Of a stretch of 46,849 nt of DNA, positions 1 through 8,558 are shown in pieces. The stretch covers positions 1 through 46,849 of the forward strand of contig JAFGSZ010000122.1 in assembly GCA_016934395.1 (NCBI GenBank), in the 5' to 3' direction. This DNA comes from Bacteroidales bacterium. Its GTDB lineage: Bacteria; Bacteroidota; Bacteroidia; Bacteroidales; UBA10428. Made by a program: the position numbers and the translations under genes. Below the pieces are notes generated by a model that was given only the letters and a program-made list of their open reading frames with translations, was not told the origin of the DNA and did no database searches. Each line of letters starts with the position of its first letter. Positions within the stretch are counted from its first letter, which is position 1.

Positions 1-144
1 AGTCTTGCATGTCTATAATTTTTTGTTTAACAATTAAATTTATCATTTTGACGCAGGTCTTTTTTTTCCGGTTACAGATTTACTACTTTTATTTTTTTTG
101 ATAATCAGTAACCGAATAACTTTTCCCGACGTCTAACTCAGCAT

Positions 145-729
145 ATGGAAGAATTTTCAGATAATATATATATTAATAAGGTTTTACAGGGAGAGGTTAA
201 CCTGTTTGCCGTGCTCATCGACCGCTATAAAAATATGGCATATACTATGGCATTCCGAATTGTTAATAATAGCGAAGATGCCGAAGAAATTGTTCAGGAT
301 GCATTTTTAAAAGTATATAAAAACCTCGCCGGTTTTAAAAATAGATCCAAATTCTCCACATGGCTTTACAGAATTGTTTACAATACTTCAATATCTAAAA
401 TACGAACCAAAAAACAAGCCGGAGAACCGCTTGACAATTTGCACTATCTGAGTGATCCTTCTTTATCGGCGCTTGAAGAACTTGAAATGGAAGAACAAAA
501 AAAAATTATACATAATTTGTTAAACCGGCTTCCGAAAGATGAACAAACCTTATTAACTTTGTATTATACAAATGAAAATTCCATAGAGGAGATCGGCGAG
601 ATTACCGGATTATCAAACGCTAATGTAAAAGTAAAACTTTACCGGGCAAGAAAAAAATTACATGAATGGATCATTAGTACATCAGAGTTTCGCCGGCAGG
701 AATTAACCACATTAAATTTCCAGTTATGA
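145..729 (+). CDS. ECF-type RNA polymerase sigma factor
   Basis: A 194-residue sigma-70 family factor that would direct RNA polymerase to a small set of promoters. Region 2 lies at about residues 20-90 (seen: AYTMAFRIVNNSEDAEEIVQ, then FSTWLYRIVYN) and region 4 at about 125-180 (LPKDEQTLLTLYY, then IGEITGLSNANVKVKLYRAR, a helix-turn-helix). The length is normal for an ECF factor and there is no extra domain. The stop codon overlaps the start of the next gene as ATGA, so the two are translationally coupled, as is usual for an ECF factor and its regulator. The regulon cannot be told from the sequence. Confidence 0.93.
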   Translation: MEEFSDNIYINKVLQGEVNLFAVLIDRYKNMAYTMAFRIVNNSEDAEEIVQDAFLKVYKNLAGFKNRSKFSTWLYRIVYNTSISKIRTKKQAGEPLDNLHYLSDPSLSALEELEMEEQKKIIHNLLNRLPKDEQTLLTLYYTNENSIEEIGEITGLSNANVKVKLYRARKKLHEWIISTSEFRRQELTTLNFQL

Positions 730-1151
730 AAAAAGAGAAATTTCAGCAAGATAAAATAATTGAGGAACTGGTAAAAAATTCCGGTATGAAAACCCCTTCT
801 GTTGATTTTACAGAAAAACTCATGGATAAAATATATGCAGCACCTGCTCCTGTGTCTCCCTATCAGCCCCTGATCAGCAGAAATGTTTGGTTTGTTATTG
901 CTTTGTTTTTGGGCGCTTTAATTCTTTTGCTGTTTATTATGCAACCCGTCACTGAAGAAAGTGTACTGGATAAATTTTTTCAGGCCAACCTCACATTTTC
1001 ACAAAATATAGTAGCGCAACTGCATACGGCCATACAAAATCTCCGGATTTCATCCACATTTATAACAGCAGTAGTTATCGGTTGCGTACTTCTAATGTTT
1101 GATTTTTCATCAATAATTTTTGCAAACTATAAAAAAAGGGAGTTGATTTAA
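726..1151 (+). CDS. Two-TM protein coupled to ECF sigma, possible anti-sigma factor
   Basis: A 141-residue protein with a charged, probably cytoplasmic N-terminus (1-50) and two hydrophobic segments at about 53-71 and 113-131. It starts inside the stop codon of the ECF sigma gene. Position, size and an N-terminal soluble segment before a membrane anchor fit a membrane anti-sigma factor, but I see no zinc-binding HxxxCxxC motif and no FecR domain, so the role is inferred from context only. Its last codons and stop lie inside a hairpin that appears to terminate the opposing operon (1131-1159). Confidence 0.7.
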   Translation: MKKEKFQQDKIIEELVKNSGMKTPSVDFTEKLMDKIYAAPAPVSPYQPLISRNVWFVIALFLGALILLLFIMQPVTEESVLDKFFQANLTFSQNIVAQLHTAIQNLRISSTFITAVVIGCVLLMFDFSSIIFANYKKRELI

Positions 1152-1159
1152 CAACTCCC
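1131..1159 (-). terminator. Intrinsic terminator of the PPIase/DUF3127 operon
   Basis: On the minus strand GGGAGTTG pairs with CAACTCCC around a 6-nt loop (1138-1159), followed by seven T (1137-1131). It sits 3' of the DUF3127 gene. The stop codon of the plus-strand gene ending at 1151 lies in the loop, so the convergent genes share this DNA. Confidence 0.75.
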
Positions 1160-1181
1160 TCGTCCCGCATCAGGCGGAATA

Positions 1182-1535
1182 TCAAAATGGTAAATCATCT
1201 TCTTCATCAGGCAGGGGCGGTAATTCTTCATCAGGCGGTTCAAATGCCGGGGTGGAAACTGCTGCATTTCCTACGGCCTGGATTCTCCATGCCTGAAGGT
1301 TAACAAAATACGCGTCTTTCCATTTATTACCTCTTACATTAAAACTCACATTTATTTCACTGCCAACTGAAAATCCGTCGATCAATGAGGTTTTATCCTG
1401 AATGAGCTGAAATTTGATCTGGTCTGAAAATCCCGATTCTTCTTTCTCTATTACAAATTCACGCTTTTTAAACCGGTCGTTTACCTGAACCTCGTCATAT
1501 ACCTTAATTAACTTTCCTGATAATTCAAAATTCAT
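1182..1535 (-). CDS. DUF3127 domain protein
   Basis: A 117-residue small protein of the DUF3127 family, common in Bacteroidota and predicted to fold like single-strand DNA-binding OB domains. The recognisable part is residues 1-88, beginning MNFELSGKLIKVYDE and including FVIEK and FNVRGNKWKDAYFVNLQAW. The tail is rich in Pro, Glu and Asp and ends DEEDDLPF, which resembles the acidic tail of SSB proteins that binds partners. The gene lies 2 bp after the cyclophilin gene and is probably its co-transcribed partner. The biochemical role is unknown. Confidence 0.85.
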   Translation of the reverse strand: MNFELSGKLIKVYDEVQVNDRFKKREFVIEKEESGFSDQIKFQLIQDKTSLIDGFSVGSEINVSFNVRGNKWKDAYFVNLQAWRIQAVGNAAVSTPAFEPPDEELPPLPDEEDDLPF

Positions 1536-1537
1536 AA

Positions 1538-1972
1538 CTATTCCTCAATAGTAATTTTTATAATTTTATCACCCGCACGGATATCATCAATTACATCAAG
1601 ACCTTCAGTTACTTTTCCAAAGCAGGTATGATTTCTGTCCAGATGCTGGGTGTTCCTGCGATTGTGACATATAAAAAACTGGGAACCGCCGGTATCCCTT
1701 CCTGCATGTGCCATGGACAGCACACCGCGGTCGTGATACTGCTTCTCTCCGTCGAGTTCGCATTTTATGGTATATCCGGGTCCACCGGTACCATCACCCT
1801 TAGGGCATCCCCCCTGGATTACAAAGTCGGGGATTACACGATGGAATGTTAAACCATCGTAATAGCCTTCTTTCGATAACTTTATAAAATTTTCGACAGC
1901 TACCGGAGTTTCATCCTCATAAAACTCAACAGTCATATTTCCCTTTTCTGTCTGAATTTCTGCAGTTTTCAT
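1538..1972 (-). CDS. Cyclophilin-type peptidyl-prolyl cis-trans isomerase
   Basis: A 144-residue cyclophilin that speeds cis-trans isomerisation of Xaa-Pro bonds. The active-site signature is complete: F43-H44-R45, VIQGG at 51-55, and GGSQFFI at 95-101, with the usual closing FGKV at 118-121. There is no signal peptide, so it should be cytoplasmic, in contrast with the FKBP lipoprotein just upstream. The length matches the short bacterial PpiB type. It lies between the FKBP gene (10-bp gap) and the DUF3127 gene (2-bp gap), indicating one operon. Confidence 0.95.
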   Translation of the reverse strand: MKTAEIQTEKGNMTVEFYEDETPVAVENFIKLSKEGYYDGLTFHRVIPDFVIQGGCPKGDGTGGPGYTIKCELDGEKQYHDRGVLSMAHAGRDTGGSQFFICHNRRNTQHLDRNHTCFGKVTEGLDVIDDIRAGDKIIKITIEE

Positions 1973-1982
1973 TAAAACACTT

Positions 1983-2675
1983 TTATTTGTTGGTAATTTC
2001 GATTAATTCAATTTCAAAGATTAAGGCCATGTTTGGCTGAATTTTGCCACCCGGACGAACCCTTGTTCCATAACCCAGTTCTGTGGGTACATATATTTCC
2101 CATTTAGCGCCTTCTTTCATCATCTGAATTGCTTCCTGCCAGCCTTTTATTACACCGGTAACAGCAAAAACAGCCGGTTCTCCCCTGCTGTATGAACTGT
2201 CAAATTCTTCACCGTCAATCAGGGTTCCCCTGTAATTACATTTTACACTATCTGTGGCAACAGGAGTTCTGCCCGTACCGGGTTCAATAATTTTATATTG
2301 TAATCCGCTTTCGGTAACCATTACACCTTCTTTGCTTTTGTTTTCTTCAAGAAAAGCACGGCCTTCTTCAAGGTTTTTAACATTTGCTTCTTCAAATCTT
2401 TTTTCGAAAAAGGTATTTAGATAGGCATTTAATTCCATATCTGTAGGCAGGTCTTCTGCTTCAGCATAAACATCACGAATGGCACTGGCTAAAGCGTCAA
2501 CATTAACTTCATCGAGATTGTTTGCATCTCTCAGGCTTTTACCCACTGAAACACCAAGATAATAACTTGCCGTATCGATCTCCGTTTTTAATGTTACCCT
2601 TTTTGTTCCTGTACTGCATGATGAACTTATTATCAGTATGATCACTGCTATCCAAATAAGATCTTTAATTTTCAT
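1983..2675 (-). CDS. FKBP-type peptidyl-prolyl isomerase lipoprotein
   Basis: A 230-residue exported isomerase. Residues 1-20 form a lipoprotein signal with the lipobox ending at Cys20 (ISSSC). A helical segment (about 30-115) resembles the dimerisation part of FkpA/Mip proteins. The FKBP domain follows at about 120-228, with [22 protein letters not shown] and ELGYG, the usual hydrophobic pocket landmarks. It probably helps outer-membrane or periplasmic proteins fold. It is first in the operon with the cyclophilin and DUF3127 genes. Confidence 0.93.
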   Translation of the reverse strand: MKIKDLIWIAVIILIISSSCSTGTKRVTLKTEIDTASYYLGVSVGKSLRDANNLDEVNVDALASAIRDVYAEAEDLPTDMELNAYLNTFFEKRFEEANVKNLEEGRAFLEENKSKEGVMVTESGLQYKIIEPGTGRTPVATDSVKCNYRGTLIDGEEFDSSYSRGEPAVFAVTGVIKGWQEAIQMMKEGAKWEIYVPTELGYGTRVRPGGKIQPNMALIFEIELIEITNK

Positions 2676-2821
2676 AATTGTGTTAATTTAAGTTACAAAT
2701 AATTCATGCGGCGAATATAAAGTTTTTATTTCAGTTTGGATAAAATTGTGAATAATTCTTTTTCTTTTTCACGCTATGTTTCACTAATTTTCACCCGACT
2801 AAAACATGAACACCCACGGCT

Positions 2822-4786
2822 ATGAGATATCCTTTTTTAATCATTATTTCCTTTTTAATCATTGGTTCTCCATTTTTAGTGCAGGAATCATTTTCACAAA
2901 TGGCCGCAGATGATTCATTGCAGTCGATTGCCATTCAACAATTCAATAAGCAGGAATACAATCCGGCATTGGCAATTTTTTACGATTTGCTTGAAAAATA
3001 CCCTAAAGAACCCCTTTACCAGTATTACGCCGGCGCTTGTTTGTTTAATCTGAACCAAAACCTGGAGGAGGCTATACGGTACCTTGATTTTGCCTGTTCT
3101 AAAAACATCAATGCGGAGGCTTATTTTTTATTAGGACGTGCCTGTCATAATAATTATCAATTTGATGACGCTATAAAAGCATACAAAAGTTATACACTGC
3201 ATGCTAAAAAATCGCAGGTTCGAAAAAAAGATGTTTCCCGATGGGTAGAAATGGCCAAAAATGGGAAAGAGCTGACCAAGTTTGGGAAATATATTACAGT
3301 GGAGGATAAATCTGTTGTTGCTGAACAGAATCTAGAGGCCCATTTTACGCTCAATGCCAGTGGTAAAATTATTAAAAAGCCGAAAGAATTTACCACACCA
3401 AATGATTATAAAGCAAAATATACCTCGCTGATGTTTTTACCTTCATTTACGGATGTAAACGAGTATATTTTTGTTTCAGGATATCCGAAAAACCGCAAAC
3501 GCGGAAAAGACATTTTTCGAATAAAAAATATAAGTAACCAGGAATGGAGTGCGCCGGAGCTGCTCAGTCATTCTGTTAATTCGGCTTATGATGAGGAATT
3601 TCCTTATTACGACCATAAAACCTCAACATTATATTTTAGTTCGAAGGGCCATAACAGTATGGGTGGATATGATATTTTTAAAAGTACATACGACTGGAAT
3701 TCAAAAGTCTGGTCAACTCCTGAAAATCTGGATTTTCCAATCAATACCCCTTTTGATGATTTTTTATTTGTTCCCGACGCAAATGGTGAGTTTGCTTTGT
3801 TTGCTTCGAACCGCTCCACCGGATCGGGAAAAGTTGAAATTTTCAAAATTAAACTTGAATCCGCACCGCTGCAGATTGAATATATTAAAAGAAACGATAT
3901 ACTAACAGCATCGAAACTGGAAATTGTTGAAACTCCAGATGCTTCGAAAGCCGAAATGCATAGTATTACCGGTAAGGCAGAAACTATTGCAGAATCAGGC
4001 CCATTGGCTGCGGAAGATCAGTATTCCCTGTTGATTGGTGAAGGATTGGAATTACAGCTACTTTCCGATTCATTAAACCAGCTTATTTCGGAAAAGCGCA
4101 AACAATTAAAGGGTGTGGAAGCGATAGAAAATAGAAATTTGTTGTTTGCAGAAATATCAAACCTGGAAAGTCAGAAAAAAATGTGTCAACTGCAGGCAGA
4201 CGGAAAATTTTTGCAGGCTGCAAACCTAAAAAAACAAGAAAAAATTCAGAATGCTGAAATACCGGCTCTTGAAAAAACCAATTCAAACATTACACTAAAA
4301 GAACAAATCGGGGATATAAAAGTGTATCAGTATACGCCCGAAGCTATTGAAACGCAAAGCCCAGAATCTGAACCTGAAAAAGAAACCGGAGAAATAACTC
4401 AGGCTGAACCGCCGGCAATTGAAGAAAATTCTGACGATTTTAACATTATGTCTCAATCTCCATACAATACAAATAATCCAATTCCGTATAACATTCCCCT
4501 TCCCGGAGGCCTTATTTTCAGGGTTCAGCTTGGTGCATTTAGTAACCCTATTGCCAACGATGCCTTTAAGGGAATATCACCGGTTTCAGCTGAAAAAAAC
4601 CCGGAAAATGGTATTACCAAATATTTTGCAGGCATTTTCTATAGTGGGAAAAATGCAGCTATAGCTCTTGAGCAGATAAAAAACTACGGGTTTCCTGATT
4701 CATTTATTGTGCCTTATTTTAATGGTGAGAAAATTTCTATCCAAAAGGCAAAAGAAATCGAATATTCCCAAATTAAATTTCAATAA
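2822..4786 (+). CDS. Exported TPR-PD40 protein with SPOR-like C-terminus
   Basis: A 654-residue envelope protein. Residues 1-26 are a signal peptide ending near SFSQ. About 35-135 holds TPR-type helices (QFNKQEYNPALAIFYDLLEK). About 200-345 has PD40 beta-propeller blades (DEEFPYYDHKTSTLYFSSKG, GGYDIFKS). A charged, partly coiled linker and a Pro/Glu-rich spacer precede residues 560-654, where LIFRVQLGAFSNP resembles the start of a SPOR peptidoglycan-binding domain. Bacteroidota have many TPR-PD40 proteins that end in OmpA; this one ends differently. It stands alone, and its role is probably structural at the cell wall, by inference. Confidence 0.75.
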   Translation: MRYPFLIIISFLIIGSPFLVQESFSQMAADDSLQSIAIQQFNKQEYNPALAIFYDLLEKYPKEPLYQYYAGACLFNLNQNLEEAIRYLDFACSKNINAEAYFLLGRACHNNYQFDDAIKAYKSYTLHAKKSQVRKKDVSRWVEMAKNGKELTKFGKYITVEDKSVVAEQNLEAHFTLNASGKIIKKPKEFTTPNDYKAKYTSLMFLPSFTDVNEYIFVSGYPKNRKRGKDIFRIKNISNQEWSAPELLSHSVNSAYDEEFPYYDHKTSTLYFSSKGHNSMGGYDIFKSTYDWNSKVWSTPENLDFPINTPFDDFLFVPDANGEFALFASNRSTGSGKVEIFKIKLESAPLQIEYIKRNDILTASKLEIVETPDASKAEMHSITGKAETIAESGPLAAEDQYSLLIGEGLELQLLSDSLNQLISEKRKQLKGVEAIENRNLLFAEISNLESQKKMCQLQADGKFLQAANLKKQEKIQNAEIPALEKTNSNITLKEQIGDIKVYQYTPEAIETQSPESEPEKETGEITQAEPPAIEENSDDFNIMSQSPYNTNNPIPYNIPLPGGLIFRVQLGAFSNPIANDAFKGISPVSAEKNPENGITKYFAGIFYSGKNAAIALEQIKNYGFPDSFIVPYFNGEKISIQKAKEIEYSQIKFQ

Positions 4787-4811
4787 AGTAAAGAAAATAC
4801 GGATTTTTTTC

Positions 4812-4819
4812 TAATTTTG
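4812..4819 (+). promoter_or_regulatory. Bacteroidota -7 box before clpS-nfeD-floA
   Basis: TAATTTTG matches TAnnTTTG exactly and lies 43 bp before the clpS start. I see no clear TTG at the -33 position, so this is a half-supported promoter. Confidence 0.4.
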
Positions 4820-4862
4820 ATTTCAGTCTAAAGACCGTGCAATTTAGTCAATTAAGATTGAG

Positions 4863-5150
4863 ATGAAGGAAAAAGAATATTCTGAAAATCAGCAGGATTT
4901 TGAGGAAATTGTTGATGGCGATCAGTTGAATAAGCGTTTTCTAATCCTGCACAACGATGATACACATACCTTTGATTATGTGATTGATTCGTTAATTGAG
5001 ATTTGTAAACTGGAACCCGAACAAGCTGAGCAATGCACATATATCATTCATTATAAGGGAAAGTGTGATGTTAAAAAAGGTTCCCTGGAATATTTAAGAC
5101 CTTTACGAAAAGGCCTGACAAAGAAAGGCCTGAATGCCACAATTGATTAA
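4863..5150 (+). CDS. clpS: ClpS-like ATP-dependent Clp protease adaptor
   Basis: A 95-residue protein of the ClpS family, which docks on ClpA/ClpC and delivers N-degron substrates. The core starts at about residue 26 with FLILHNDDTHTFDYVIDSL (the NDD.T.ffVi pattern of ClpS), followed by CTYIIHYKGKCDVKKG and the C-terminal LRKGLTKKGLNATI, where ClpS usually has L...GL.atv. The family's HxxG element is present as HYKG. It is first in a run with nfeD-like and floA genes (25-bp and 6-bp gaps). Confidence 0.88.
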   Translation: MKEKEYSENQQDFEEIVDGDQLNKRFLILHNDDTHTFDYVIDSLIEICKLEPEQAEQCTYIIHYKGKCDVKKGSLEYLRPLRKGLTKKGLNATID

Positions 5151-5175
5151 CTATACTTCAGATAAATAATTTCAG

Positions 5176-5646
5176 ATGTCCATTCTAGCAATTATTCTTT
5201 TAATTATTCTCGGTATTTTTCTCTTATTAGTTGAATTTTTAATAATTCCTGGAGTTACCATTGCTGGCATTGGCGGATTCCTCATTATTGGTGGTGCTGT
5301 GTTTGCCTCATATTATTTTCATGGAACAAAAACCGGAAATTATACCCTGCTCTCAACGCTGGTATTTTTTATATTTACCGTTGTTTTTGCCCTGAAATCA
5401 AAAACATGGAATAAAGCTATGCTGGGCAGTCAGATAGATAGTACAGTTGATAATATAAAAAAAGAAAACATCGTTCAGATTGGAAGTACTGGCAAAACAA
5501 TTACCCGCTTAAATCCTATAGGGAAAGTGATTATCGGGGAAAAATATTACGAGGCAAAATCAACCGGTGGATATATCCCCCAAAATACAGAAATTGAAGT
5601 AACTAAAGTTTTAAATACTAATATTGTTGTTAAACCAAAAAAATAA
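5176..5646 (+). CDS. NfeD-like membrane protein
   Basis: A 156-residue protein with three hydrophobic segments (about 3-25, 30-48, 57-75) and a C-terminal soluble OB-like domain (about 90-156, with GKTITRLNPIGKVIIG). This is the short NfeD form, without the ClpP-like protease domain, that partners flotillins. It sits 6 bp before floA, the standard NfeD-flotillin pair. NfeD is thought to support membrane microdomain assembly; its exact biochemical function is not settled. Confidence 0.9.
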   Translation: MSILAIILLIILGIFLLLVEFLIIPGVTIAGIGGFLIIGGAVFASYYFHGTKTGNYTLLSTLVFFIFTVVFALKSKTWNKAMLGSQIDSTVDNIKKENIVQIGSTGKTITRLNPIGKVIIGEKYYEAKSTGGYIPQNTEIEVTKVLNTNIVVKPKK

Positions 5647-5652
5647 TTAAAC

Positions 5653-6642
5653 ATGGGAGTTCTGGGAACTTATATTCTTTATATGGTGGGCATTATTGTC
5701 CTGTTAATGATTATTCTTTATTTTGTACCGCTTGGATTATGGTTTCAGGCTTTGGTATCAGGTGTTCATGTATCACTTATCCAGCTTATATTTATGCGCT
5801 GGAGAAAAGTACCGCCAAGAGTAATCGTTAATGCTATGATCGAAGCTAAAAAAGCTGGTCTTGAAGTACTGCGAGATCTTCTCGAAGCACATTTCCTGGC
5901 TGGCGGGCATGTAGAAAAAGTAGTACATGCTCTGGTTTCAGCATCAAAAGCAAATATTGAATTGTCATTTCAAATGGCAACAGCCATTGATCTGGCCGGC
6001 AGGGATGTTTTTGAAGCCGTTCAAATGTCGGTTAATCCAAAAGTTATCAATACACCTCCTGTAACTGCTGTTGCAAAAGACGGAATCCAGCTAATTGCAA
6101 AGGCAAGGGTAACTGTAAGGGCCAGTATTAAACAGCTTGTTGGTGGCGCCGGAGAGGAAACTGTTCTTGCCCGTGTGGGTGAAGGTATTGTATCATCTAT
6201 TGGTTCTGCTGATTCACATAAAGTGGTGTTGGAAAATCCGGATTTTATCTCAAAAGTTGTGCTCGAAAAAGGTCTCGATGCAGGAACTGCTTTTGAAATT
6301 CTGTCGATTGATATCGCCGATGTGGATATTGGGAAAAACATCGGAGCAGTATTGCAGATGGATCAGGCCAATGCTGATAAAAATATAGCCCAGGCTAAAG
6401 CTGAAGAACGCCGTGCAATGGCCGTTGCCCTTGAACAGGAAATGAAGGCTAAAGCCCAGGAAGCAAGAGCAAAAGTAATTGAAGCTGAAGTTCAGGTTCC
6501 ATTAGCTATGGCTGAAGCTTTTAAAAAGGGTAACCTCGGAATTATGGATTATTACCGGATGAAAAATATTGAAGCAGATACCGGGATGAGAGATTCAATA
6601 GCTAAATCGGAAGATAAAGCAGCCGGAAAGAAAAAACATTAA
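5653..6642 (+). CDS. floA: Flotillin-like protein FloA
   Basis: A 329-residue flotillin of the FloA/YqfA type that scaffolds lipid microdomains in the inner membrane. An N-terminal hydrophobic hairpin (about 5-30) is followed by the PHB/SPFH region ([40 protein letters not shown]) and an Ala/Glu-rich helical part (about 240-290, [17 protein letters not shown]). Length equals the family norm of about 330. The pairing with the upstream NfeD gene supports the call. Confidence 0.95.
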   Translation: MGVLGTYILYMVGIIVLLMIILYFVPLGLWFQALVSGVHVSLIQLIFMRWRKVPPRVIVNAMIEAKKAGLEVLRDLLEAHFLAGGHVEKVVHALVSASKANIELSFQMATAIDLAGRDVFEAVQMSVNPKVINTPPVTAVAKDGIQLIAKARVTVRASIKQLVGGAGEETVLARVGEGIVSSIGSADSHKVVLENPDFISKVVLEKGLDAGTAFEILSIDIADVDIGKNIGAVLQMDQANADKNIAQAKAEERRAMAVALEQEMKAKAQEARAKVIEAEVQVPLAMAEAFKKGNLGIMDYYRMKNIEADTGMRDSIAKSEDKAAGKKKH

Positions 6643-6698
6643 CCGGAAAATTTCCGGAAAAAAATTATACAAGGCAAAAGTGAATTCTGACAGATAAT

Positions 6699-6729
6699 TT
6701 TGCGTTTGTAAATTGATTTTATACTTTTG
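6699..6729 (+). promoter_or_regulatory. Promoter of tRNA-Ser
   Basis: TTTG at 6699-6702 is separated by 19 bp from TACTTTTG (6722-6729), an exact fit to the Bacteroidota -33/-7 pattern, 33 bp before the tRNA. Confidence 0.65.
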
Positions 6730-6762
6730 TCCAGCTTTTTAAAAAGCCACTAATTTACCAAA

Positions 6763-6851
6763 GGTGAGGTGGGTGAGTGGCTGAAACCACCGGTTTGCTA
6801 AACCGACGTACCTGGCAACGGGTACCGGGGGTTCGAATCCCCCCCTCACCG
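6763..6851 (+). tRNA. tRNA-Ser(GCT)
   Basis: An 89-nt class II tRNA with a long variable arm. The acceptor stem GGTGAGG pairs with CCTCACC and the discriminator is G. The anticodon loop TTGCTAA gives GCT, reading AGC/AGU serine codons. The T arm has GGTTCGAATCC-type sequence. CCA is not encoded. Confidence 0.95.
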
Positions 6852-6862
6852 CACAAAGCATG

Positions 6863-6896
6863 AAGCTCTGATATCATTAATCAGGGCTTTTTTTTA
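6863..6896 (+). terminator. Intrinsic terminator after tRNA-Ser
   Basis: AGCTCTGAT (6864-6872) pairs with ATCAGGGCT (6880-6888), one G-T pair, followed by eight T. Confidence 0.8.
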
Positions 6897-7146
6897 TTAT
6901 AGCCAGACGATTCGAACGAAACGTAGGCCGGGGCCAAAAATCAGAGTGAGTGTGAGTGTGAGAGCGAGGGCAATCATCCTGATTTTTTCATTTTTATAAC
7001 TAACTATCTTTGTTAAAACTTTAAACGAATGCAGAATTATTCATCAGATGCATAAAACCATCCATCATAAAATGACTGGTTTTCACCAAAAGAAATAAAC
7101 ATCTTAAAATTAAATCAGTAAAAATTGTATAAACAAAACTGAAAGA
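6897..7146. other. Non-coding stretch with a -7 box
   Basis: No gene seen. A short GTGAGT-type repeat lies at about 6945-6969. TATCTTTG at 7005-7012 is an exact -7 box that could serve the small gene at 7147, giving a leader of about 130 nt, but I find no good -33 element. Confidence 0.35.
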
Positions 7147-7443
7147 ATGATGAAAAAAACAAACAGTTTAATTTCTATCCTGATCATCACCATAATGTTG
7201 GGGTTAGCAAGCTTTGAGGTGAATGCAGGAACTGCAGCGTTTATAAACGGAAACAAATATGACGGAGCCAAATCAAACCGGCCAATGAAAACAAAACGCC
7301 ATATAGAATTAAGATCACGGAAAAAGAGCAAAATAAAAATAAATACTGTTTCAAAATGTGTGAGTTACAGTCTTTATGTATCAAAATTGGCTGATAAAAG
7401 ACAAAAGAAAGTTTTAAAATCAAGGAAACATCATAAAATTTAA
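7147..7443 (+). CDS. Small basic secreted protein, unknown
   Basis: A 98-residue reading frame with a convincing signal peptide (1-27, ending VNAGTA) and a very basic mature part rich in Lys and Arg (KTKRHIELRSRKKSKIK). I recognise no family. It could bind acidic surfaces such as nucleic acid or polysaccharide, but that is only suggested by charge. It is not in an operon. The exact -7 box at 7005-7012 supports transcription. Confidence 0.5.
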   Translation: MMKKTNSLISILIITIMLGLASFEVNAGTAAFINGNKYDGAKSNRPMKTKRHIELRSRKKSKIKINTVSKCVSYSLYVSKLADKRQKKVLKSRKHHKI

Positions 7444-7478
7444 AATAACAATTAACATACCCAATTTTTTAAATTGAC

Positions 7479-7508
7479 TTGCGATTTATAATATTTTTAA
7501 TACCTTTG
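7479..7508 (+). promoter_or_regulatory. Promoter upstream of the broken and intact tRNA-Pro
   Basis: TTG (7479-7481), 19 bp, then TACCTTTG (7501-7508), an exact -33/-7 pair. No comparable promoter lies between the broken copy and the intact tRNA-Pro at 7748, so this may drive both. Confidence 0.6.
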
Positions 7509-7560
7509 TGCCGCTTAAAAAGTGGCATTTTTTTATGCATTATTTACTCTCGGGGTATAG

Positions 7561-7580
7561 CCTGCCTGGCGGCAGACAGG
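7561..7580. repeat. REP-like 20-bp palindrome inside tRNA-Pro copy
   Basis: CCTG, mismatch, CTG, GCGG loop, CAG, mismatch, CAGG: an imperfect hairpin inserted exactly between tRNA bases 10 and 11 without loss of tRNA sequence. Confidence 0.6.
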
Positions 7581-7591
7581 CGCAGTCCGGT

Positions 7592-7700
7592 CCCGAATTT
7601 ACCAAAATTTAGGATTTTGTTGTAAATTCGAGGATCCTCGAAAAATGACAAAAATTGAAAATTTTTTATTTTTCGGGATTAGCTATCCCGCCTTAAGCGG
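7592..7700. repeat. Nest of palindromes inside tRNA-Pro copy
   Basis: Contains outer inverted repeats TCCCGAA and TTCGGGA, the inverted pair AATTTAC/GTAAATT, a perfect 16-bp palindrome TTCGAGGATCCTCGAA (7627-7642), then GGGATTAGCTATCCC and CCCGCCTTAAGCGGG. This density resembles REP/BIME-type elements. Confidence 0.6.
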
Positions 7701-7747
7701 GAGGGTCGCAGGTTCGGACAAAAAAAGTTCTTTATATAAAAATATTT

Positions 7748-7822
7748 CGGGGTATAGCGCAGTCCGGTTAGCGTATCTGCTTTGGGAGCAGAGGGTCGCA
7801 GGTTCGAATCCTGCTACCCCGA
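7748..7822 (+). tRNA. tRNA-Pro(TGG)
   Basis: A 75-nt cloverleaf with acceptor CGGGGTA/TACCCCG and discriminator A. The anticodon stem TCTGC/GCAGA encloses TTTGGGA, giving TGG, which reads CCA proline codons. The T arm is CGCAGGTTCGAATCCTGC. CCA is not fully encoded. Confidence 0.95.
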
Positions 7823-7829
7823 CAAAGAA

Positions 7830-7860
7830 AAGTCTGACACATTAGTGTTAGGCTTTTTTT
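7830..7860 (+). terminator. Intrinsic terminator after tRNA-Pro
   Basis: AAGTCTGACAC pairs with GTGTTAGGCTT (two G-T pairs) around ATTA, followed by a T run to 7860. Confidence 0.8.
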
Positions 7861-7895
7861 ATTTGATAAAGCCATGCTTGCTTGATTTGAGCAGC

Positions 7896-8558
7896 CTATT
7901 TTCTTATGACCATACACTTCGGGCGCTCTCCCTCTTTATCATAATACACTTCAAACTCGTTTATCCAGCCGTGTCCGGAGTTACAATTATTAAATAAAAA
8001 TCTGATTCTTGAAGAAGTTACTGTAGGAAAGGTGTCCTCATAAGCAATGCTGGATCTTTGATAGGTTTTAAAATGTTCTTCATAAAAAATTAAATAGTAT
8101 TCTTTTAACTTTTTAATTTTATCTGATACTTCAATAGCATTTTTCCATACCTTATTTTCTTCATTCCAATATTGGATATAATAATGATCTATGGTATCCC
8201 TTTCCATCCAGATTACCGTTCTGTTAAATTGAACAGGTACACCAAAATTTATGGTAGCCTGCCTCCAGCCACAGGTATCAATATATTCTTCTTTTCCCCC
8301 TGTAAATGCAAGTCCGGATGTCCAAAAATTTGTAGAAAATCTGATCCCATCGATAATTTGCCACGGATATTGTCCCCCTCCCCACCCTTCATCCGATTCT
8401 AAAGGATCAGGACTTTTTGTTGTGCCATCGTTTAATGCCAGGTTACCCTCTGAGGAATAGGGTGAAAAATCATAATCACTATTATTATGGCAACTGTTAA
8501 TAAAAAGAAGTATCCATACTATTTTAAGAATAAGGCCTATTTTGTAAAAACGGCGCAT
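7896..8558 (-). CDS. Discoidin-like lipoprotein
   Basis: A 220-residue lipoprotein: signal 1-22 with Cys23 (FINSC). The remainder resembles an F5/8-type (discoidin, galactose-binding-like) beta sandwich: WQIIDGIRFSTNFWTSG near the start, INFGVPVQFNRTVIWMERD in the middle and VTSSRIRFLFNN near the end. Such domains often bind sugars at the surface. It stands alone, divergent from the sensor kinase at 8737, so it could be part of the same sensing system; that is inference. Confidence 0.65.
   Translation of the reverse strand: MRRFYKIGLILKIVWILLFINSCHNNSDYDFSPYSSEGNLALNDGTTKSPDPLESDEGWGGGQYPWQIIDGIRFSTNFWTSGLAFTGGKEEYIDTCGWRQATINFGVPVQFNRTVIWMERDTIDHYYIQYWNEENKVWKNAIEVSDKIKKLKEYYLIFYEEHFKTYQRSSIAYEDTFPTVTSSRIRFLFNNCNSGHGWINEFEVYYDKEGERPKCMVIRK

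Larger units (their letters stand above)
7551..7720 (+). pseudogene. tRNA-Pro copy broken by palindromic repeats
   Basis: Three pieces match the intact tRNA-Pro in order: CGGGGTATAG (7551-7560, tRNA bases 1-10), CGCAGTCCGGT (7581-7591, bases 11-21) and GAGGGTCGCAGGTTCG (7701-7716), followed by GACAAA as after the intact tRNA. Between them sit a 20-bp hairpin (7561-7580) and about 109 bp of palindromes (7592-7700). The anticodon arm and most of the 3' half are absent, so it cannot give a functional tRNA. Confidence 0.8.

Noticed and set aside
3549-3905. 118-codon frame in a second phase of the TPR-PD40 gene
   Set aside because: Shifted-phase shadow with no family resemblance.
7645-7997. Two frames running through the broken and intact tRNA-Pro
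   Set aside because: They translate tRNA and repeat sequence, and cross the terminator; no protein features.
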